Under the pieces are notes generated by a model. That model searched no databases. It was not told the DNA's origin and saw nothing but the letters and a program-made list of their open reading frames with translations. The position numbers were made by a program, and so were the translations under genes. DNA of 64,000 nucleotides from Myxococcales bacterium. Its GTDB lineage: Bacteria; Myxococcota_A; Bradymonadia; UBA7976; UBA1532. The stretch spans positions 69,480 through 133,479 of the forward strand of contig PCCS01000001.1 of assembly GCA_002731825.1 (NCBI GenBank), read 5' to 3'. Below, one piece after another: positions 19,701 through 28,261 of this stretch; positions within the stretch are counted from its first letter, which is position 1; every line of letters starts with the position of its first letter.

Positions 19701-21958
19701 GCATCCGACGGGTCAAGACTCTCGACGCCGAAGCGGGCAACACTGGCTTCCAGAATCGCTTTCCGCTCATTGGACAGACCACTTTGACCACGTTCTTCGA
19801 GGGTCGCCATCCAAACATCGGGTGACACTGCGTCAGTCGCACCGCTGCCACCATCTTTTTGTCGGGTTGGTCTTCGCTCAAACAGCTCGGCGACATCGGC
19901 AAAAGACTGTAAAATGCCCTCTGCGACGTCAGCTTTCAGCGATTTCATGTCGGTTGCGAGTTCCTGAGACTCGAAGTCCCAGCCGACCACGGCCGATGTC
20001 ACCCGTGGTCCGGCCTGGGCTCGTGTTTCGGCATCCGATTCCCATGGCAATGTCGCCGACTGCCCACTGGTATCCTTTTCCTCACCGTCTTCCGATTCGA
20101 TCATGATGAGCGCTTGGCCACTTTTGACCTGTCCGCCACTCTGGACGACGATTTCACTCACGACACCTGTCAGCGGCGCATCGACTCGGACTTCCATTTT
20201 CATTGATTCTAATATGATGACCACATCACCTGCGGTGACCGTGTCGCCCACATTGACCGGCACCTTGAGGACGAGTGCAGCCGATGGGGCCGCAACCAGA
20301 CCCCCAGATGACTCGGCGACACGATGGGGCACACCATCTACAGCATAGTTTACATCACCGGGCGCTCTCTCGACTCGATATCGCCTGCCCTCCACTGTAA
20401 TCCAGCTCTGGTATGGACCATCGGCGACATAGGAGACATTTAATCGACCGCCAGACCCATGTAATCGAAAGTCCTCTGCGCCAAGGCGATAGACATGGAA
20501 CGTCTCGCCGGCTTCAACGCGATGACGTTCGACACCCTGCGCTCGGTCACCCTTCGCTAAAAAACGATCGATTGCAGCTGCCATCATCGCGATACCTGCA
20601 CCAACGGGTGGGTCGACGCGCAGACGGTCTACAAGTCCAATATCGACATCGCCATTACGGAAATCTTCCCGTGACAGCAAAGCTCTAAGAAAAGACAGGT
20701 TGCTGGTTCCGCCCTCAACCACGATGCGCGTCTGTTCCAGCGCCCTCGACAAACGAGCGATTGCAACCTTACGATTTGGGCCCCAAGCGATGACTTTAGC
20801 GATCAATGGATCAAAGTCGGCGGAGATACTATCGCCTTCGTTAAATCCCGTGTCGACGCGTAGTCCTGGACCAGATGCGAGTACAAATCGAACCAAACGG
20901 CCGGGCGCTGGCATAAAGTTGTTATACGCGTCTTCTGCACACACTCGAGCTTCGACCGCCCACCCGCGTTGATTCATCTGAATGTCATCGAGAGAGCCGC
21001 CCCGTGCGAGTTCAATTTGAGCTCGAACTAAGTCGACGCCAAAGACTTCTTCTGTCACAGGATGCTCAACCTGAAGGCGTGTGTTGACCTCTAGGAAATA
21101 AGGCTCATCTGCATCTAGGTCATACAAAAATTCGACGGTGCCAGCGCTTCGATAATTGACGGCAGAACAAAGGCGTTCAGCCGCCTCCGTGCACGCATTA
21201 TAAACAGCGTCAGGTAATCCGGGGGCAGGGCACTCCTCGATGACCTTTTGGCGGCGTCGTTGCAAAGAACAATCACGAACGCCCAGAATCTTAACGCGCC
21301 CCTCACCATCACCCAGAACTTGCACTTCGATGTGTCGCGCGCGCCGGACAAACTTCTCCATGAAAACGCCAGCACTTTTAAACGAGCGCTCAGCTTCATC
21401 ACGCGCTGAGACAAATTGTTCGACCAGTTCACTGGCCTCATTAACCAGACGAATCCCCCGCCCACCGCCTCCACCGGCGGCCTTCAGCAAAAGTGGGAAA
21501 CCGATCTCAGTCGCGGCGTCAGTCGCCTTCGCTGGATCGGTGACAATGGCCCAGGGGGCCACAGGCACTCGGTGTTCCTCAGCTAATTTTTTTGCTTGTA
21601 TCTTATCGCCCAGGTCATTCATAACCTGCGGACGAGGGGCCAGTAGGGTCATTCCAGCGGCTTCCAGGGCAGCGCAAAATTCACCGTCCTCTGAGGCGAA
21701 GCCCCAGCCGAGCCATGCTGCGTCACACTCTGTCTTTTTCAGGCCGTCTATCACGGCATCGGAGTCTAGATACGCGCTTCGTCCCTCACCGATTCGGACC
21801 GCATGATCCGCGGACCGAACATAGACTGAGTTTAGATCTGCATCTGTGTAGAGCGCCACCGACTCCGGCGCATTCTCTTCTTCTCGTCTCAGCGCATCAA
21901 GCGCGTTGAGAAAACGAATGGCTGGTTCACCCCGATTAACAATTCCAATGCGTTTCAT
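16757..21958 (-). CDS. Single-chain multidomain acyl-CoA carboxylase (BC-BCCP-central-CT)
   Basis: 1733 aa combining all parts of a biotin-dependent carboxylase. Residues ~1-445 are biotin carboxylase with an ATP-grasp core (LLLKAAGGGGGRGIRLV, FLEVNTRLQVEHPVTEE). Residues ~550-625 are the biotin carrier; ESMKMEV places biotin on Lys587. A ~550-residue central region ends in RNQWNRITLSLVPIVPLA, reminiscent of the eukaryotic ACC central domain. Residues ~1190-1720 are carboxyltransferase, with AVSAGARID and LVPGICVGAQAYW. It would carboxylate acetyl-CoA or a related acyl-CoA using bicarbonate and ATP, in the cytoplasm. The biotin carboxylase has LGWGFASED where most bacteria have HPGYGFLSEN, again like eukaryotic ACC. 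The CoA substrate is unresolved. Confidence 0.92.
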   Translation of the reverse strand: MKRIGIVNRGEPAIRFLNALDALRREEENAPESVALYTDADLNSVYVRSADHAVRIGEGRSAYLDSDAVIDGLKKTECDAAWLGWGFASEDGEFCAALEAAGMTLLAPRPQVMNDLGDKIQAKKLAEEHRVPVAPWAIVTDPAKATDAATEIGFPLLLKAAGGGGGRGIRLVNEASELVEQFVSARDEAERSFKSAGVFMEKFVRRARHIEVQVLGDGEGRVKILGVRDCSLQRRRQKVIEECPAPGLPDAVYNACTEAAERLCSAVNYRSAGTVEFLYDLDADEPYFLEVNTRLQVEHPVTEEVFGVDLVRAQIELARGGSLDDIQMNQRGWAVEARVCAEDAYNNFMPAPGRLVRFVLASGPGLRVDTGFNEGDSISADFDPLIAKVIAWGPNRKVAIARLSRALEQTRIVVEGGTSNLSFLRALLSREDFRNGDVDIGLVDRLRVDPPVGAGIAMMAAAIDRFLAKGDRAQGVERHRVEAGETFHVYRLGAEDFRLHGSGGRLNVSYVADGPYQSWITVEGRRYRVERAPGDVNYAVDGVPHRVAESSGGLVAAPSAALVLKVPVNVGDTVTAGDVVIILESMKMEVRVDAPLTGVVSEIVVQSGGQVKSGQALIMIESEDGEEKDTSGQSATLPWESDAETRAQAGPRVTSAVVGWDFESQELATDMKSLKADVAEGILQSFADVAELFERRPTRQKDGGSGATDAVSPDVWMATLEERGQSGLSNERKAILEASVARFGVESLDPSDARDDAIMRLKRAGEALPETIPAAVMALRQLEEAPIQLLDRLTDLDPSRFGPVIEAADRARYVLFERLAHIRLLARAEHRARALLSWLRDGEADWNEVLQAPESLVPGFAPEAAKGCAIAAEAVARRLEWQDESTQVLRFELGDRPAFRIINGEKVVVCVTAQPTETKALLDAARAEPSMDRLDVVLAPDADDDPHLILDGLVKDIERGTNGLSSWHELCLVAVCGNRTAVRRFYADGSERTDRRDVTPSTARRLDLDRLSRFDFQRMPSDEDVVLFLAKAWENSRDIRFLAYGEVRSLERAPGTPLHLPHVERVFHAAVRSIEAARDLHDPRRRNQWNRITLSLVPIVPLALDVMRNYIERLIPAALAIGLEKVVVRARFKDDAHENGITPLMDLSINRRPGGEHIDFRINPASHRPLMPLTEYESRIVAARRRGLTHPYEVVDLLESSPDFPSGKFEEYDLDEGGRLRRVADRPRGGNESGVVFGVIRSRSHALNTSLTRVLLLSDPTRRMGALAEPECRRIVSAIELAERLNVPIEWVAVSAGARIDWDSGTENLDWTAQVLAKIIHFTQKGGEINILVPGICVGAQAYWNAEATMMMHNRGLLIMTDQGTMVLTGKRALDFSGCVSAEDDLALGGYTAIMGPNGQAQAHAADLGGAYDLLYRYYQQTYVPPGQNRPPRIKTADPDERDFSQTKYPSDLGHGFEYIGEIFSKEHNPGRKRPFAIRPVMAALTDQDTSPVERWSAMHGAETCVVWEARIGGYSAMVLGVENQPFERLGQRVAGGPDTLAGGTLYPQASRKIARAINAASGFRPLVVLANLSGFDGSPESLRHWQLEYGAEIGRAITNFDGPVMFVILSRYHGGAYVVFSKALNAKLKSVALEGSYASVIGGAPAAAVVFAGDVRKRALELGGDDDAKNQATSELAARFDSIHSVQRAKEVGSIDDIIKPSQLRQYIIKVLADDANEMGIAQPVTHPPSAV

Positions 21959-22266
21959 TTAAACCCCCTTGGCCCTGTATCATCCCGCCGCACCTATTAG
22001 CATCGAGTCGACCTGTTTTTCTATGCTTGTCGTACGATGGCTAAAGTTATCTCTATGTCTGACAGATTTTTTTAAGAATTTTAATCTATTTTAGAAAGGT
22101 GTCGGTTCCTCGCTGATGTCTCGTCTAGCCAGCGGTCATCCGTCCATGAGATGGAGGAATCGATCGGACTGTCCTGTGGTGGTTCTACTCCGCAATGGTC
22201 TGGTACATTGTTTCGGCTACATAAGGGCGTGGTCATATGGATTGATCTCATGCCTTTGGAGGACTG
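21959..22266. other. 308-base divergent intergenic region
   Basis: This lies between the divergent starts of the carboxylase (minus) and the Cys-repeat lipoprotein (plus), so it should hold both promoters. An AT-rich stretch (22069-22098) is visible. The plus-strand gene has GGAGG just before its ATG. I found no convincing promoter pair, repeat or RNA gene. Confidence 0.5.
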
Positions 22267-23664
22267 ATGTTTAAGACCCGCTGGAATCGATGCACCGCTT
22301 GCATTTTTGTATTGGGGTCTTTGGTTGGGTGTGCTGGCGCTGAGATAGACTCTCCCGAGACAGAGCCGCCTATTTCGAGAGATGCAGGCATGAGGCTGAT
22401 CTTAGACGCTCAGTTGCCGGCGTCTGATGCCAACCCCGCATCGCCAAATCTAGACTCAGGCTTGATGGATTCTGACCCCATCGATGTGGCTATTGAGATG
22501 GGTGATCTACAATGCCGTGAGTTGTCAGAGTGCCTCGCCGATTGTAGTGACCCTGATTGTTCGCTCGCCTGTCGTATGGCCGCACCTGATATGTCGACGG
22601 CTCTCTATGATGCTATCTTCGTCTGTGCATCGGCGAACGACTGTGCACGGCCAGGGGGTAATTATGACCAAATGTGTATGACTCTGAATTGTGCGGCGGA
22701 GCAGAGAGCGTGTCTTGGACCGCCCCCTCCGGGGCCACCACCGCCCATGGGTGATTTGACGTGTCAGCAACTTGATGACTGCTTGTCTGAGTGTGTGCCC
22801 GGCGACCTCGACTGCCGTGACACCTGTGTTTCATCATCGAGTCAGCAGGGATACGATCAACTATTGATAGTGCAGATGTGTGTCGAGACCGCCGAGTGTG
22901 AGCCCACCGACTTTGCCTGCATTTTGAGAGCCTGCGAGGGCAGTTTAGCCACATGCTATGGGTCTGTTATCAGACCTCTTGGCGATGCGACTTGTGACGA
23001 TTTGAATCGCTGTTTAGGTGAGTGCTCTGAGGGCGAGACCGATTGTTTCGATGGCTGCTATCGGAGCGCCAGTGAAGCTGGGTATAATCAATTTCGGGCC
23101 GTTGTAGCCTGCGTTGGAGGCACCCAATGTGGCGACGATGACGGTGATTGCCAGAGGATGGCTTGTCCTGCAGAATTTGAGGTTTGTTTTGGTCCAGCCG
23201 CCCCACCCCCGATGGGGATGATGACATGTGATGAATTGAATGCATGTCTTGGTAACTGCGCAGAGGCCGATCAGCTGTGCATCAATAATTGTATCGGTCG
23301 GTCCTCTCAAATGGGGTACGACGCATTCTTAGCGGCCGTTGATTGTATCGCAGAATCAAACTGCCCAGAGGACGATGCCGCCTGCCGGCAAGCGGCGTGT
23401 CAGATGCAAATCGAGGCGTGTCTGGGTCCACCGGCTATGCCCACGGGCAATTCAACATGCGCGCAGCTCAATGAGTGTTTGGCGACCTGTATGGAGGATG
23501 ACCGAGATTGCGTTGACAGCTGCATACGTGCCTCGAGTCCGGTTGGCTTCCGGCTGCTTCAAGACGCGATTCAATGTGTTGAGGATGCGGGCTGTATGCC
23601 CGCTGACCTTGAATGTCAGCAGTCCAATTGCGCGGCCGAAATTCAGGCTTGTTTTAGTCCCTAG
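22267..23664 (+). CDS. Ten-cysteine repeat lipoprotein (five repeats)
   Basis: 465 aa. The N-terminus is a lipoprotein signal (CIFVLGSLVGC, lipobox LVGC) followed by an Asp/Pro-rich linker to ~residue 78. Five tandem units of about 70 residues follow, each starting near LTCxxLxxCLxxC and ending CLGP or similar, with up to ten Cys in a conserved pattern (C-x5-C-x3-C-x5/6-C-x3-C, then five more). Units are separated by Pro-rich hinges such as PPPPGPPPPMGD. The even Cys number suggests disulfide-bonded modules outside the cytoplasm. Function unknown. The gene at 24583 is a paralogue with fewer units. ATG is preceded by GGAGG at 5 bases. Confidence 0.85.
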   Translation: MFKTRWNRCTACIFVLGSLVGCAGAEIDSPETEPPISRDAGMRLILDAQLPASDANPASPNLDSGLMDSDPIDVAIEMGDLQCRELSECLADCSDPDCSLACRMAAPDMSTALYDAIFVCASANDCARPGGNYDQMCMTLNCAAEQRACLGPPPPGPPPPMGDLTCQQLDDCLSECVPGDLDCRDTCVSSSSQQGYDQLLIVQMCVETAECEPTDFACILRACEGSLATCYGSVIRPLGDATCDDLNRCLGECSEGETDCFDGCYRSASEAGYNQFRAVVACVGGTQCGDDDGDCQRMACPAEFEVCFGPAAPPPMGMMTCDELNACLGNCAEADQLCINNCIGRSSQMGYDAFLAAVDCIAESNCPEDDAACRQAACQMQIEACLGPPAMPTGNSTCAQLNECLATCMEDDRDCVDSCIRASSPVGFRLLQDAIQCVEDAGCMPADLECQQSNCAAEIQACFSP

Positions 23665-23669
23665 CGGCG

Positions 23670-24440
23670 TTACCAGCGGCCGAGGTAGCGGTCCGCTTTT
23701 GACATCCGTTGCCACGGTGCCCGCACGTCAAAAGGCATGGGAGGCAAGACGCGTGATTGGAGCCGAGGCATCAACTGCGCGCGTTCGGGCAAGATGTGCT
23801 TTGAGCAAATGAGCGTCCGGTTTGATTTGACGACGCCGGGTATGACGACCGCATCGGTTGAATAATCGACCCATAGAGCAAACATGGTGTCTACAAAGCG
23901 GCGTCCCGGCAAAAGATTGACCACAATCAATCCGTTTTCAGCCAAAAGCGTCATGATATTTTTAACGTAGGCTCGGCTACTGCATGCGTCCGGAATCCCG
24001 ATAGCGTCATAACAATCGACGAAGATCAGATCATAGCGGCCTTGAGACGGCGCGCCGACAAATGTTGATGCGCATGAAATCTTTACATCGAGATTGCGTA
24101 GACGGTTTAAACCAAAATACGTGGAGGCCGCTCTATAGACCGTCTCATTTAATTCAACGGCTGTAATCTCGATCTGCGGATACAGGTTGCTTAGGAGTTG
24201 TGGAATCGCGCCAACGCCAAGACCAAGGCAGAGCGCCCGACTCGGGTTTGGCAAAGCCAATGTCGCTGCCAGATGGCTATGGAGATATTCGGAGCGAAAA
24301 TCGAGCCGCCGATACCGATGCTGATAGCCCTGGATCAATTCTTGGTTATCGGCCATGCGCAGGCAGCGGTAGGGGCCGCGGTCGAAGACGACCACGGACT
24401 CTCCGGCACCTTCTATGGTTGTGACATAGCGATCAGACAC
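23670..24440 (-). CDS. Spermidine synthase-like methyltransferase-fold protein
   Basis: 256 aa with a Rossmann core of the spermidine synthase/class I methyltransferase type: CLGLGVGAIPQLL (nucleotide-loop glycines), ITAVELNETV (acidic residue for the ribose), and YDLIFVDCYDA where polyamine synthases carry their active-site Asp. The N-terminal strand region (VVVFDRGPYRCLRM, ~35-60 tyrosine/arginine-rich) fits short SpeE-like proteins. Whether it transfers aminopropyl groups is doubtful, because many such stand-alone homologues lack polyamine activity and no speD is nearby. It is convergent with the preceding lipoprotein (5-base gap) and sits between two paralogous Cys-repeat lipoprotein genes. 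Confidence 0.8.
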   Translation of the reverse strand: MSDRYVTTIEGAGESVVVFDRGPYRCLRMADNQELIQGYQHRYRRLDFRSEYLHSHLAATLALPNPSRALCLGLGVGAIPQLLSNLYPQIEITAVELNETVYRAASTYFGLNRLRNLDVKISCASTFVGAPSQGRYDLIFVDCYDAIGIPDACSSRAYVKNIMTLLAENGLIVVNLLPGRRFVDTMFALWVDYSTDAVVIPGVVKSNRTLICSKHILPERAQLMPRLQSRVLPPMPFDVRAPWQRMSKADRYLGRW

Positions 24441-24582
24441 GAGACATCCGCTAACTGGTTCCTGGGTTATGCCCGTATAGCACTATCGTGTGTCCGATTG
24501 TATCCATCGTGCTGAGCTTGCATAGACACCGTGTCTGACTGTATCGTGCGCTCTGTTGTTGATGACTGGTGAGAGTGTATTC

Positions 24583-25611
24583 ATGCGTACCCAAATTCTA
24601 CTGGTTGGCTTTCTTGTTTCGGCTATCGGTTGTCAGTCCGATAGCGACAACGGGGATGTCATTATACCCAGTGTCGAGCGAGACATGATGAGAATAGATG
24701 AGCCTCGAATTGCGGACGTCTCGATTCCCGATATGGCCTCCGTCAGTGATGGGGCGACCAGCGATTCATCTGGCATCGATCCCATGGGTGATGGGTCCGT
24801 CGTCGATGCAGGTCTGCCCGATACATCGATGGCCGTTGATGCCGGGTTTGTGGATGCAGATGCACCGGGCATGGGTAACGCGCCCGTGCCGCCTAATTGT
24901 GTGGATAACGGTCAAAATTGTGGTGAGGTGTGTCGTTGGGTATCCGAGTGCGCGTTTGCGGGAGGCTGTGTCACGGAAGACGCCAACCGTCCGGCCCTGA
25001 TCACGTCTTGTCTGAGAACATGTAATGAAACGCCACCGTACGCCGACATCATGTGCGGTTTTAACAGCTGTGTACCGACCCTCGACCTTGCCAATAATGA
25101 TGGCAGCTTCGCGGCACTCTGCCGCGGGGAGCTACCGCCTGAAATGAACGACCAAGGTGTGGCAGAATGCATCGCGCTCAATCAGTGTCTCGGCGATTGC
25201 ATGGGCGACCAAGTGTGTTTGGATGCCTGTTCTGCTAATGCCACACCGGAGGCCAATGAACGCTTTCAGGCCATCATCACCTGCCTTCAGCAAAATCAAT
25301 GTTTCACACCGGCAGGAGAGCTTGACCAAGCGTGTTTAGACCAAAACTGCGAAGTTGAGTCTGAGCGGTGTCTTGGACCGCAAGTCCGGCCCATTGGGCA
25401 GGGGACATGTAATGGACTTCTCACATGTTTAAATGAGTGTGTAGACGGTGATAGAGCGTGCATTAATGTCTGTGTTCAATTGAGTAGCCCTGCGGCATTC
25501 GCCCTGTACCGGGCTGCTGTCGATTGTGTCCAAGACAATTGTATAGGGAACGATCCGCAATGCCAGCAGCAAAATTGCGGAGCGGAAATCAACGCATGCG
25601 TGGCCAATTAG
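24583..25611 (+). CDS. Ten-cysteine repeat lipoprotein (paralogue)
   Basis: About 342 aa from the ATG at 24583, which yields a lipoprotein signal MRTQILLVGFLVSAIGC (lipobox SAIGC); the track start at 24556 adds nine residues that do not fit. A long Asp/Ser-rich linker runs to ~residue 105. Then come one divergent Cys-rich unit (CRWVSECAFAGGC...) and two clear ten-Cys units of the same type as the 22267 gene, with the same ends (RCLGPQVRPIGQGTC). The two proteins are paralogues, probably from local duplication before the spermidine-synthase-like gene was placed between them, though the order of events is not testable here. Predicted envelope or surface location; function unknown. Confidence 0.83.
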   Translation: MRTQILLVGFLVSAIGCQSDSDNGDVIIPSVERDMMRIDEPRIADVSIPDMASVSDGATSDSSGIDPMGDGSVVDAGLPDTSMAVDAGFVDADAPGMGNAPVPPNCVDNGQNCGEVCRWVSECAFAGGCVTEDANRPALITSCLRTCNETPPYADIMCGFNSCVPTLDLANNDGSFAALCRGELPPEMNDQGVAECIALNQCLGDCMGDQVCLDACSANATPEANERFQAIITCLQQNQCFTPAGELDQACLDQNCEVESERCLGPQVRPIGQGTCNGLLTCLNECVDGDRACINVCVQLSSPAAFALYRAAVDCVQDNCIGNDPQCQQQNCGAEINACVAN

Positions 25612-25748
25612 GCCATTTGCTATCACTTCGTATCGGCTTTGGTTATTCCGGTTGTCGAACCTATCGGCCTTGGGATTGAGCTGGTGGGTCGGCGTTCATG
25701 AGATCCACCAGCAACCCCCTCTATGCCGGCTTTTACGACTGGATGCCG

Positions 25749-28109
25749 CTATAAGGTTTCCAAAAACTCGATGAGGGGTGCACGCTCTGCCTCTGAGAGG
25801 TCGCGATATCGATCGACGGCCCCTTGAGCTTCGCCCGCATGGTCTATGATGGCTTGATGGATTGTTGTTGCTGACCCGTCATGCATATACGGTGCAGTAT
25901 CAGATAGACCCCAGAGGGGCGGTGTTCTGTATTCACCCGCCATCGCTTCACCGTCGGGCACAGCCTGTCTCGAATCACCCAGTACGTCATGGAGTAAGAG
26001 GTCGGTGTATGCTGGTACAGAGCCCTCCATGCCGACTAAAGTGGGGATATGGCATTGACCACAGCCGATGAATTCAAAGAGGCGCCGCCCACTCGGGACG
26101 TCTTTCTTTGGCTTATGGGGTGCCAATTGACCGATGTAGAAAACCAGGTTGTCCAGCGTCACGGCCCCTATCTCTGGGTCTGGAACAGAATCGGTGTCTG
26201 TAGTGCTTCCGAAAGTATATTCCGGGGTGATGTCACGCCCATCGTCGTCCAGTAAGACTAAGCTTGGTACAGTCAATCCAAGCTCGACACTGACCGCGTC
26301 TCGAACGAATTCGATTAGGGATGGTATTTGCGCTTTCCAGCCGAACCGCCCAAGACGCCCATCTACGAAGATGTGTCCGCGGCCACTGATCCCATCTCCG
26401 TCGGTATCCATTGGGTCGGCATTGGCGAGAATGGCTTCGGGTGAAACACGTTCAAGTATGCCGGCCCCGAGAACTGTCGGGGTCTGGCGAGACTCCGTAA
26501 ACATCTCCGGCGCGGCTTCTGGACGGCTATGACCGGGCGTCGCAAGTTTAGCGAGCACGGTCCCTCCAGCCGGGGCGATGAAGCGTCCGTTTTCATCATA
26601 TGTACCAAATCGGGTTCCATTGACACCCAAGGGGCCCGCACCGCCAACCACCGGTTCAAAGTGACACCCGCGACAGCTGTCACCGCTGAAGTAAGGGCCA
26701 AGACCCTCGCTTAAGTAAACGTCCCGATCGAAGAGACTGCGGCCGGCTAAAAATTGGCCTTTTTCGGCATCTGCTAAGGGGTAGAGTGGGCCGCCTAGCT
26801 CGCCGACATCAGCGATCGGCGTATTGGGTGGAATCAGTCCGTCGGTTTTTTGTGATGCGCCACCCAGACTCTCAAGGAAGGCGATCACCGACTGCTGTCT
26901 CAACGGGGTCAAAGCCAGGTATTGGTCTCGACTGCGTTCGGCTTCACCACCGTGCAGCGAAATGGCTTCGTCCAATGTATCGGCTCGACCATCATGTAGA
27001 TAGGGTCCGACGGATGTAATGCCCCAGAGTGGCGCAGTTCGAAATTCTGAACCCGTGGCTATCCCCATGGAAATTCCATCGGCGAGCGCTGGACCCATAT
27101 CGTGAAGTAAAAGATCCGAGTAGGGGAAGATCATACCGCGCGGACCGGCTAAGCCAGACACATGGCAGTCTGCACAACCGATGTTTTCGAATTCTTTGAG
27201 GCCAGCTCGTGTGAGTTCAGTTGGTTCATCTGGTGGGGGGACAGCTAAGAGCATGGCCCAACTCACGAGGGCAAAGAGGGTATCTTCGTCCATTTCGGGG
27301 TCTGGGATATCATCGTCATCGGTCAACGGTTCTGAGGGCGCAGCAGCTTGATGGAAGCGTTTGACTTCCAGGGGACTATTGATGGTGGTGACTCGGCTAT
27401 CGGCCTCATCGAGAACGGATGGAACCGGAAGGTTTGCCTTTGCGTCGGCGCTCAATGGGTCCGTCGTAATGCCAATGTGATTGAAGATGGGGCCTCGAAT
27501 AAAGCCTTCCACACTGACGGTCTGTGATTTCGTGCCAAAACGTCCGACGAAGCCGCGGTCATAATTTGGTCGGCCACTAATCCCATCACCGTCCGCATCG
27601 TCGGGGTCGGCATTTTGTAGAATGCTCTCTTCAGGGATTTCGGCCAGTAAACCGATTCCGAAGAACGGGATCGGATTACGAATTGCGGCTGTATTTGCTG
27701 TCGAGTCAGGGGTCGGTCTCTTGGTCTCGATTGGCCACCGATACGAACTGAGTATGCCGCTTCGATCTCCCGATGGAATAAAACTCCCATCAGATGTCGT
27801 CTGACCTTGAATGATAAAGTCTCGATAGTGCCCTGCCGAACCTCCAAAAACTGGTTTCTCATGGCAGGCCCCACAGAAGGTGACGTTAAAAATCGGCCCG
27901 AGTCCCTCGTCAGGCGTAAACCGCTGTTGGACAATCTCCTCGCCGCGCCTGAACACGGCTCGCTGGGTCTCCGTTGCATCTGGCAAAATGGCCCCCTGAG
28001 GCGCATAAATTCCAACGGCCGGCGGTACCCCGACCTCGCTCGACGGGTCACCGCATCCGATGGCCATTAAAATGACCAACCAATAGCTGTTGCACTGAAG
28101 ATGCCTCAA
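25749..28109 (-). CDS. Duplicated di-heme oxidoreductase (DHOR/DUF1111) lipoprotein
   Basis: About 787 aa with two tandem DHOR domains, each holding two CxxCH heme sites: CGACH (~80), CADCH (~315), CRGCH (~480) and CGQCH (~687). Each half also has a GDGISGRxNxxxGRxGRFG/KxQ-like segment and TAPLWGI/PPLWGLSxxxPYxHDGxAxT. DHOR proteins are related to di-heme cytochrome c peroxidases, but their natural substrates are mostly unknown. The TTG at 28109, with AAAGG upstream, gives a short lipoprotein signal (WLVILMAIGC); the track ATG at 28232 would add 41 Arg/Leu-rich residues and lacks a ribosome site. Periplasmic or outer-membrane electron transfer is expected. It follows the propeller lipoprotein on the same strand. 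Confidence 0.88.
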   Translation of the reverse strand: MRHLQCNSYWLVILMAIGCGDPSSEVGVPPAVGIYAPQGAILPDATETQRAVFRRGEEIVQQRFTPDEGLGPIFNVTFCGACHEKPVFGGSAGHYRDFIIQGQTTSDGSFIPSGDRSGILSSYRWPIETKRPTPDSTANTAAIRNPIPFFGIGLLAEIPEESILQNADPDDADGDGISGRPNYDRGFVGRFGTKSQTVSVEGFIRGPIFNHIGITTDPLSADAKANLPVPSVLDEADSRVTTINSPLEVKRFHQAAAPSEPLTDDDDIPDPEMDEDTLFALVSWAMLLAVPPPDEPTELTRAGLKEFENIGCADCHVSGLAGPRGMIFPYSDLLLHDMGPALADGISMGIATGSEFRTAPLWGITSVGPYLHDGRADTLDEAISLHGGEAERSRDQYLALTPLRQQSVIAFLESLGGASQKTDGLIPPNTPIADVGELGGPLYPLADAEKGQFLAGRSLFDRDVYLSEGLGPYFSGDSCRGCHFEPVVGGAGPLGVNGTRFGTYDENGRFIAPAGGTVLAKLATPGHSRPEAAPEMFTESRQTPTVLGAGILERVSPEAILANADPMDTDGDGISGRGHIFVDGRLGRFGWKAQIPSLIEFVRDAVSVELGLTVPSLVLLDDDGRDITPEYTFGSTTDTDSVPDPEIGAVTLDNLVFYIGQLAPHKPKKDVPSGRRLFEFIGCGQCHIPTLVGMEGSVPAYTDLLLHDVLGDSRQAVPDGEAMAGEYRTPPLWGLSDTAPYMHDGSATTIHQAIIDHAGEAQGAVDRYRDLSEAERAPLIEFLETL

Positions 28110-28261
28110 GAATCGACCTTTCCCCGCCAATAGGCCAGCAGCTAATCTAAGCGATTCGCGCTGTCGAAGTCTACATAAGTTTGCCCATTGAAAGAGTCGG
28201 TTTGTTCTCTTGTCCGCCAATGGTCTTTGCATACAGCACTAGACGGCTGTTGGCACTCTTC

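Noticed and set aside
21240-21806. 188-aa plus-strand ORF opposite the biotin carboxylase domain
   Set aside because: Ser/Arg/Pro-rich antisense shadow of a well-supported gene.
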